A model generated the notes under the pieces. It was not told the origin of the DNA, ran no database searches, and saw nothing but the letters and a program-made list of their open reading frames with translations. Both the position numbers and the translations under genes were made by a program. 64,000 nucleotides of DNA from Pseudobdellovibrionaceae bacterium (GTDB lineage Bacteria; Bdellovibrionota; Bdellovibrionia; Bdellovibrionales; Bdellovibrionaceae), in the NCBI GenBank assembly GCA_947449255.1, contig CANFQX010000011.1:1-64000 (forward strand). Reading direction: 5' to 3'. Positions 57,730 to 64,000 of the stretch are shown here, piece by piece. Position 1 is the first letter of the stretch; each line of letters begins with the position of its first letter.

Positions 57730-60700
57730 CTAAGGTTTATAACCACTGACTTTTATTAAAAATTTATTCACTCTGATACGGAAATCATCCACAAATCCAA
57801 ATGCGGCTGGCACAACAACCAAAGTCAATAATGTTGAACTGACTAAGCCTCCAATGATGGCAACACCCATAGATGTTCGCATGGCAGAGGCTTCATTTAA
57901 ACCAATTGCAATGGGAATCATACCAGAAATCAAAGCCAGAGATGTCATTAAAATCGGGCGCAGACGGGTTCTGCAGGCCTTAACCAAGGCCGTATTGCGA
58001 TCCATCCCCTCACGCAACAACTGAGTCGTATAATCCACCAGCAGAATTGAATTCTTAGCCACCACTCCCAAAAGTAAGACTACACCAATGAGGGAAAATA
58101 AATCGATGGTCTTTCCAAACATGAGCAAACCAAAAAAAGCGCCCGTTAATGCCAATGGCAATGCCAAAAGGATCGTAAAAGGAGTGATGTAGCTTTCGTA
58201 TAAACTTGCCAGAACAAGATAGATGAATGTGACCCCCAACCCAATGGCCATCATCATATTTGCCATTAAATCTTTAAAATCATCAGCTTGCCCTTGGAAC
58301 TTAAAATCAATTCCTGATGGCAAAGGAATTTCTTTCTTAATAACCTTTTCAATCTCCGCAGAAATTGAGCCCAAAGCCCCGCCCTTAGCCAAATTTGCGG
58401 ACAATTGGATGAAACGATTTTTATTTTGACGATTGATTTGCGAATAGCCTTTAGTTTCTTCACCACGCGCAATTCGGGCTAAAGGAATCATATTGTTATT
58501 GCTGTTGGGAACTGAAGTTGTACTGAACTGACTTCGCAGATCTCTGAAAGCTTCAGCAAAGCGCACGCGAATTTTATAATCAATGCCATTTTCACGATAA
58601 ATTGCATTTTCATTTCCCTCTGTGCGGTTGCGAAGTTCAGCACCAGCAGTCACTGTCGAGACTCCCAAGGCTTCTGTCTTTTGACGATCAAAGATCACAT
58701 GGAATTCTGGCTTTCCAGACCTAAAATTCGTATCGACATCGACTAAGCCCGGAATTTTCTTAAGGCGTGCTACAACTTTGTCGACATAACTGCTCAGTTC
58801 ATCCAAATTTTGACCAGTAAAATTTAAGTTCAAAGGCTTCTGTCCTGAACCGGATATATCAATATCTCCGACGGCTACAATCGCCTTGCTTTGGAAAGCA
58901 TCTAGTTTTTTGCGGGTATCTTCTTTATAGTCCGAAGTTGACACTTTACGATTTTTTCGTTCAACCAAACGTATAAATAAGCTGGCTTTGTTGGCTTCAT
59001 TATTTTTTGTACCTACCGTTGTCACAACGATATCTATGGCGGGATCCTTTTCAAAAACCTTTTCAACTTCTGCGGTGAAGTCACTCGTTGCAGCCAATGA
59101 ACTTCCTACTGGAGTTTCAATACTGACTAAGAATTCTCCAGCATCATTGGCTGGCAAAAAGGTTTTAGGAATAAAGCTGGCCGAGAAAATTGAAATGACA
59201 AAAATCAACCCTGCTGAAGCTAAAATCAGCTTAGGATGGAGCAAAGTGAATTTTAATAATTTTTCATAGCTATCTTCTAGCCGCGTTTGAAATCGATCAA
59301 AGGCTCCTAAAGTTCTTCCTATGAGACCTTTGCCTTTAACGTGCTCTGTTGCTGTCGCTAAATAAGCGGACATCATCGGAGCCACGGTGAAAGCATCAAA
59401 GAGAGAAATCAACATCGTAAAAACAACAGTTAAGCCAAATTGCTTAAAGAACTGCCCCACAATTCCCTGAAGGAATGAAATTGGCCCAAACACAGCAATA
59501 ACAACAAGAGTCGTTGCCACAACAGCCATAGCGACTTCCTTCGTCCCATCTAAGGCTGCGTCTTTAGGTTTTTTACCCATCTCAAGATGTCTAAAAATAT
59601 TTTCTCGCACAACAATGGCATCATCAATTAACAGTCCCACAGCCAATGAAAGTGCCAACAGGGTCATCAAGTTGATAGTAAACCCCATGGCATACATAAT
59701 TATAAATCCACCCAACAAGGAATTTGGTAAGGCCATTCCAGTGATCAAAGTTGAACGGGCAGATCCTAAAAAGAAAAAGACCACAAAAATACAAAGAATC
59801 ACACCGATGATGATCGATTCCTTCACATCCTGCACGTTCAAACGAATAGGTCGAGAGGTGTCGCGCACCATTTTAACTTCGGCTTGAATGTTTTTCTCTT
59901 TCAAGAAGGCATTGGCTTTATCAATATTTTTCTTAACTAGATCTGCAACCTCAACCGTGTTGCTGCCGCGTTGTTTGAAGACTTGAATCAAGAGAGCTTT
60001 TTTTCCATGAATTCGCCCCAAGCTTTGCTCGTCTTCAAGACTGCGGACAACGGAGCCAATTTCACTCACACCAACTGGGCGGTCAGATCCCATAAAGTTG
60101 ACATTCACCTCAGCCAATTGCTTTAAGGATTCAAACTCACCGCGAGTTCTCAGCGCAGTTTCTGCCTGGGATCCCGTGATTTTGCCAATCGGAATATCTC
60201 TGGAGGTGTCCATGATTCTGCGAGAGACTTGCAACATCGAAATTTTTCGATCCTGCAATTTATTTTTATCAATCAACACATGTATTTCTTGTTTTCGTCC
60301 ACCATAAATTTCAACTTGGCCGACGCCTTTGAGGCGATCAAAAAGAGGCTTTACAGTTTCATTCGCCAAATCATAACTTGCCCCATCCGAAAGCTCTGTT
60401 GTCAAAGCCAGGGTAATCACTGGCTGATCGGCTGGATCAAATCTTCGCAAAATGGGTTCATACATATCAGAAGGTAAGTCCCGTCTGATATTTCCGATGC
60501 GGTTACGAACCTCTTGCTCCATATCCTTAATATCTGTACCCAAATTGAACTCAAGGATGATGACTGCAACACCGTCTAGGTTGTTCGAAGTCAGATTTTT
60601 CAAACCGGCTAGACTGCCAAGTTCATCCTCGATGGGCTTTGAAACTTGCTTTTCCAAATCCAAAGGTGAAGCCCCAGGGTAAACCACTTGAATGGAAAGA

Positions 60701-60831
60701 ATTGGAAAAGTCACATCTGGAAATAGATCCACGGGCATCTTAATCAAGGCAAAAAAGCCCAGAATCAGCATCAGCATGACGACACAAAGAATAGTAATCG
60801 GACGGCGTATAGATAAACTAGGTAAATTCAT
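57730..60831 (-). CDS. RND-family efflux permease (AcrB/HAE-like)
   Basis: 1033 aa; IRRPITILCVVMLMLILGFFALIKMPVDLFPDVTFP; LLALSLAVGLLIDDAIVVREN; FSLIGVVLLLGVVAKNSILLVDY. Confidence 0.95.
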   Translation of the reverse strand: MNLPSLSIRRPITILCVVMLMLILGFFALIKMPVDLFPDVTFPILSIQVVYPGASPLDLEKQVSKPIEDELGSLAGLKNLTSNNLDGVAVIILEFNLGTDIKDMEQEVRNRIGNIRRDLPSDMYEPILRRFDPADQPVITLALTTELSDGASYDLANETVKPLFDRLKGVGQVEIYGGRKQEIHVLIDKNKLQDRKISMLQVSRRIMDTSRDIPIGKITGSQAETALRTRGEFESLKQLAEVNVNFMGSDRPVGVSEIGSVVRSLEDEQSLGRIHGKKALLIQVFKQRGSNTVEVADLVKKNIDKANAFLKEKNIQAEVKMVRDTSRPIRLNVQDVKESIIIGVILCIFVVFFFLGSARSTLITGMALPNSLLGGFIIMYAMGFTINLMTLLALSLAVGLLIDDAIVVRENIFRHLEMGKKPKDAALDGTKEVAMAVVATTLVVIAVFGPISFLQGIVGQFFKQFGLTVVFTMLISLFDAFTVAPMMSAYLATATEHVKGKGLIGRTLGAFDRFQTRLEDSYEKLLKFTLLHPKLILASAGLIFVISIFSASFIPKTFLPANDAGEFLVSIETPVGSSLAATSDFTAEVEKVFEKDPAIDIVVTTVGTKNNEANKASLFIRLVERKNRKVSTSDYKEDTRKKLDAFQSKAIVAVGDIDISGSGQKPLNLNFTGQNLDELSSYVDKVVARLKKIPGLVDVDTNFRSGKPEFHVIFDRQKTEALGVSTVTAGAELRNRTEGNENAIYRENGIDYKIRVRFAEAFRDLRSQFSTTSVPNSNNNMIPLARIARGEETKGYSQINRQNKNRFIQLSANLAKGGALGSISAEIEKVIKKEIPLPSGIDFKFQGQADDFKDLMANMMMAIGLGVTFIYLVLASLYESYITPFTILLALPLALTGAFFGLLMFGKTIDLFSLIGVVLLLGVVAKNSILLVDYTTQLLREGMDRNTALVKACRTRLRPILMTSLALISGMIPIAIGLNEASAMRTSMGVAIIGGLVSSTLLTLVVVPAAFGFVDDFRIRVNKFLIKVSGYKP

Positions 60832-60840
60832 TTTTTTTCC

Positions 60841-62277
60841 TTATTCAACAACGACAAACAAACGACCCTGAGCTTCCATTTTTCTTTGCAGAGTTTTTAA
60901 TCTCACTAAATTGAGCTTCGCAGTTCCAGCGTCCTCTTCAGCATTCACAACACTGTTGGTGACAGTTCGACCTTTGTTAAAAAGATCGGTTTCCGCTTTA
61001 GCTCGTTCCTCTTGAATTTTCATGATTTGATCGGCCATGGCAATTTGTTGTGTCAATTCAGTGTTGCGACGATTCAATTCTGACCAGGAGCTCTCACTTT
61101 CTAACATTTTTCTGTCACTGATCAAGGTTGCGGCCACAGCATCTTTTTTAACAGAGCTGCGAGCTGCAAGCTTGACCTCGTCATCAAACATATAAGTCCA
61201 GTTGAGAGCAATTTTTGATGTCGGACGATCGACTGAAGTCGAGTTGCCGAAGGCTGCCGGCATTGTCTGATCAAGGGCATGGGTCTGAAAGGCCCCGGAA
61301 AGCACTAAATCAGGCTTGTAAGCATCTTCGACTTGATCTGCAGCAAGCTTTCTTGCTTGAACATCAATTTTAGAAACATAAGCCTCTAGCAGCATGACCT
61401 TGGAGCCTTCAATCTGAGGCAAACCTTTATTCGGCCTAAGGACTTGAATCATGGATTTTAGAGCTCTTGAATTGGAAACATTGCCACTCATCTCTGGCAG
61501 ACTTGCACCCTTTTCTAGTTCAAGAAAATCGCGCAAGGATTGCTTGGCCGCAGCCAATTCATCTTCTGAGGAAATCAAAAGCAGTTGCCGAGCCGCAACC
61601 AAAGCCTGCGTCTGCAACAGATCCGCTTTTTCGCTAATTCCATCACTGACCCGTCGCCGTGTCCAAGCTTCAATTCGTTTTGCTCTTTCTAGAGAATCAC
61701 GACTGATCTTGATACTTTCAATGGTGAGCAGATAATTCCAATAAGCCTGCTCAGCATTGATAAGAAGCTGCTTCGATTGCAATTCATAGCGAATCTTTTC
61801 TGCTGAACTTGCAAAGCCTTGTTGTTCCCGACGCAATTGAATGCCGGCTCCAAAAAGATCACGCCATAAGGACTGACTGATCGAGGCACCAAGCGAACCT
61901 GTGCCAAATTTTCTGAGGGCCACAAGCCCGACGACACCTGGATTTTCGTACTCTGCAGCATCAGCGGATAGCCCCAGAGTGGTCCCCGTAGAAAACTTTT
62001 TAGAGAACCCAAGATTGAAATCAGTCACTTTACTTTCAGTCGCCTGCAGCATGGCAAACTGGCCTAATGGGTTCTTGTCTTCAACATAAGAAGCACCCGC
62101 GGTGAGCACAGGGACTAGACCAATGTCGCCCGAAACGTTTCTTAAGTCCGCAGCTTCTTTTTGTCTTTCAAAAGCCTGCACCATTTTATTTTTACTTTGA
62201 ACAAGGGTCAAATATTCCTGTAAATCCATCGCAAATGAAATAGCGGGAGCAAACACGAACAGAACTAAAAATCTCAT
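60841..62277 (-). CDS. TolC-family outer-membrane efflux protein
   Basis: 478 aa, signal peptide, LLINAEQAYWNYLLTIESIKISRDSLERAKR repeats. Confidence 0.9.
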   Translation of the reverse strand: MRFLVLFVFAPAISFAMDLQEYLTLVQSKNKMVQAFERQKEAADLRNVSGDIGLVPVLTAGASYVEDKNPLGQFAMLQATESKVTDFNLGFSKKFSTGTTLGLSADAAEYENPGVVGLVALRKFGTGSLGASISQSLWRDLFGAGIQLRREQQGFASSAEKIRYELQSKQLLINAEQAYWNYLLTIESIKISRDSLERAKRIEAWTRRRVSDGISEKADLLQTQALVAARQLLLISSEDELAAAKQSLRDFLELEKGASLPEMSGNVSNSRALKSMIQVLRPNKGLPQIEGSKVMLLEAYVSKIDVQARKLAADQVEDAYKPDLVLSGAFQTHALDQTMPAAFGNSTSVDRPTSKIALNWTYMFDDEVKLAARSSVKKDAVAATLISDRKMLESESSWSELNRRNTELTQQIAMADQIMKIQEERAKAETDLFNKGRTVTNSVVNAEEDAGTAKLNLVRLKTLQRKMEAQGRLFVVVE

Positions 62278-62865
62278 ACAGATATAATTCCTTATGGAAA
62301 ATTAGGGAAAATTAAGAATAATTCCTCATGAAAATCAATGGTCATTGGTCCTGCAAACACCTTAACTAATGTGATCAAATCATAATCGAACTCCGAATAA
62401 CATTCAAAGCAAGATTTAATTCAATCTTATGTTTTTATTCTCAAAAAATACAGAGGCCGCAAAAAAATCACTGATAAGAATTGATAGGTCGCTTTTCTTT
62501 ATCCCGCTTGCATGCGGCTCACACCAGTAAATCACCTCGGCCAATAAACTTCGCAACGAAAACTGCTTAATTTTTAATCAAACGCTCAGGCATAAACAAC
62601 AATTTCTCTGCATTTAAACGAGGCACGTTATTTTTTTATTGCCTATTTTCAATGCATAATTCTGATCATTTCACCTAATCACTCAACTTGATGCACAGCA
62701 ATTACGGCGTTTCGCAAACTCACTAAAATTGTTTGATTGAATATCCCTAGGAAGTTGGGATAAGTTTCCAAAAATTCTATTTTTTGATATTTATTTTACC
62801 CATAGAATTAAAAAGTATAAAAATTATTTAGCTGCGACTCCATTTATTTAACTTAAGTAAACAAT

Positions 62866-63948
62866 GTGAATCCAGCAAGAAGTGCCAGTTTTAGAAGAAG
62901 AAAGGAGATTAAAAACTTTAGAATGAAAACACCAGAAAAAGTTATGACTAGAAGTCAAAATACATTCCAAAATACTTTCCAGATGCTTTTTCAAAAACCA
63001 ACTCCTGGTATTCTTTTTATCTTTATTGCTTTTTTTAATCTCCATAATCCGCCAAAATCCTTCGCACAAAGTATTCCATCTCAACCGATACTGAATCAGG
63101 ACTCTGAATCAACGCCACAAGTCTCACGGCCCACAAAAAGAAAAAATCATCTCATAGAGTATTCAGAATTCTATACGATCAACGAAGACGATATTGAACA
63201 GGCCAGTTCTTCAAACGCAAGAGCATCAGCTGAGCCAGGAACAATCTCTATCGGAGCTGATCAATCCCCTACGCAATGGCTCCAACCAGTTAAACTGATT
63301 GTGGTGAACCTATTGAAATGGGCCTTTCACAACCAGCCTTTTGGCACTCCGATCGAAAAATATGACAGAAAATTCCATTTTGGCCATTGGATCAATGATC
63401 CTAATGACGAAACCTGCATGAACACTCGCGCGCGGGTGTTAGTGCGTGATAGCGAGTCTGAAGTCACCTTCAAGAATCATCGTCACTGTGTGGTCGAAGG
63501 TGGACAGTGGCACGATCCCTATGCCAATCGGGAGCTGGTAGAAGCTAACAAAATTCAAATTGACCATATGGTCCCTTTGAAAAATGCCTATATTTCAGGG
63601 GCCTCTGAGTGGGACTATCAAACACGATGCTTGTATGCCAATTATATGAATTTTCAGCCGCATTTAGTTTCAGCCCTCGCCCATGAAAACATGTCCAAGG
63701 GTGACCGAGGACCAGAGCGGTACATGCCACCCAATGAAGATTATCAGTGTGAATATGTTCGCAATTGGTTGGCGATTAAAACCATTTGGAAATTGAAAAT
63801 GAATCGCGATGAAATTGAAGCTATTCATAACACTGTAACAAACCATCACTGCCAACCGAATTCCTTTAAAATGAGCCTTAACGGCTTGGCACAGCAACGA
63901 GCCTTCATTCAGGCCAATCTTACGTTTTGCAGTATCCGCGGACGATAA
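62866..63948 (+). CDS. Secreted HNH/DUF1524-family endonuclease; start uncertain
   Basis: NKIQIDHMVPLKNAYISGASEW..CLYANYMNFQPHLVSALAHENMSKGDRGPERYMPP. Confidence 0.85.
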   Translation: MNPARSASFRRRKEIKNFRMKTPEKVMTRSQNTFQNTFQMLFQKPTPGILFIFIAFFNLHNPPKSFAQSIPSQPILNQDSESTPQVSRPTKRKNHLIEYSEFYTINEDDIEQASSSNARASAEPGTISIGADQSPTQWLQPVKLIVVNLLKWAFHNQPFGTPIEKYDRKFHFGHWINDPNDETCMNTRARVLVRDSESEVTFKNHRHCVVEGGQWHDPYANRELVEANKIQIDHMVPLKNAYISGASEWDYQTRCLYANYMNFQPHLVSALAHENMSKGDRGPERYMPPNEDYQCEYVRNWLAIKTIWKLKMNRDEIEAIHNTVTNHHCQPNSFKMSLNGLAQQRAFIQANLTFCSIRGR

Positions 63949-64000
63949 TGCTGCAAATTTTACTTGAAGATGACTATTTCATAGTGGCGGCTAAGCCAGC
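63948..64000 (+). CDS. N-terminus of probable RluA-family pseudouridine synthase (truncated)
   Basis: MLQILLEDDYFIVAAKPA.. resembles the RluA EDD..V..KPA start; TAATG overlap with previous stop. Confidence 0.55.
   Translation, partial: MLQILLEDDYFIVAAKP

Overview
AT-rich chromosomal window that looks like a Bdellovibrio-type genome (assigned from gene content only). Left part (0-13 kb): coiled-coil protein, STAS protein, LptD, a minus-strand translation block (ffh, rpsP, khpA, rimM, trmD, SPOUT RNA methyltransferase, rplS, rnhB, yraN), prfC and trhO. Middle: tRNA-fMet followed by a duplicated tRNA 3' end, a decayed Hsp70-like gene fragment and a broken rhuM; then the intact Hsp70-like gene, tRNA-His, MBL hydrolase, GST, SRAP protein, two OYE reductases, secreted/lipoprotein genes (one of 1724 aa with choice-of-anchor-like modules), a LysR regulator, tRNA-Leu, a CPA2 antiporter and two tandem S8 proteases. 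Right part: a ~5.1 kb insertion between an intact tRNA-Cys and a perfect 69-bp copy of its 3' portion, then a ComM-like ATPase, a Xer-type recombinase, HiPIP, L,D-transpeptidase, MerC-like protein, an RND pump and TolC without an adjacent membrane-fusion protein, and a secreted DUF1524-type nuclease. Best candidate for an undescribed system: inside the tRNA-Cys island, an unannotated 45-aa secreted-peptide ORF (47336-47473) overlaps by one base an alpha/beta hydrolase, followed by overlapping hexapeptide acyltransferase and multi-TM histidine kinase genes, which resembles a peptide-signalling cassette. Second: a small transcription unit at 38.09-38.41 kb with two tandem TGGA-loop hairpins (CsrA-site-like), a 35-aa membrane-peptide ORF and a strong terminator. 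All calls come from reading the sequence and supplied ORFs; no database searches were run.
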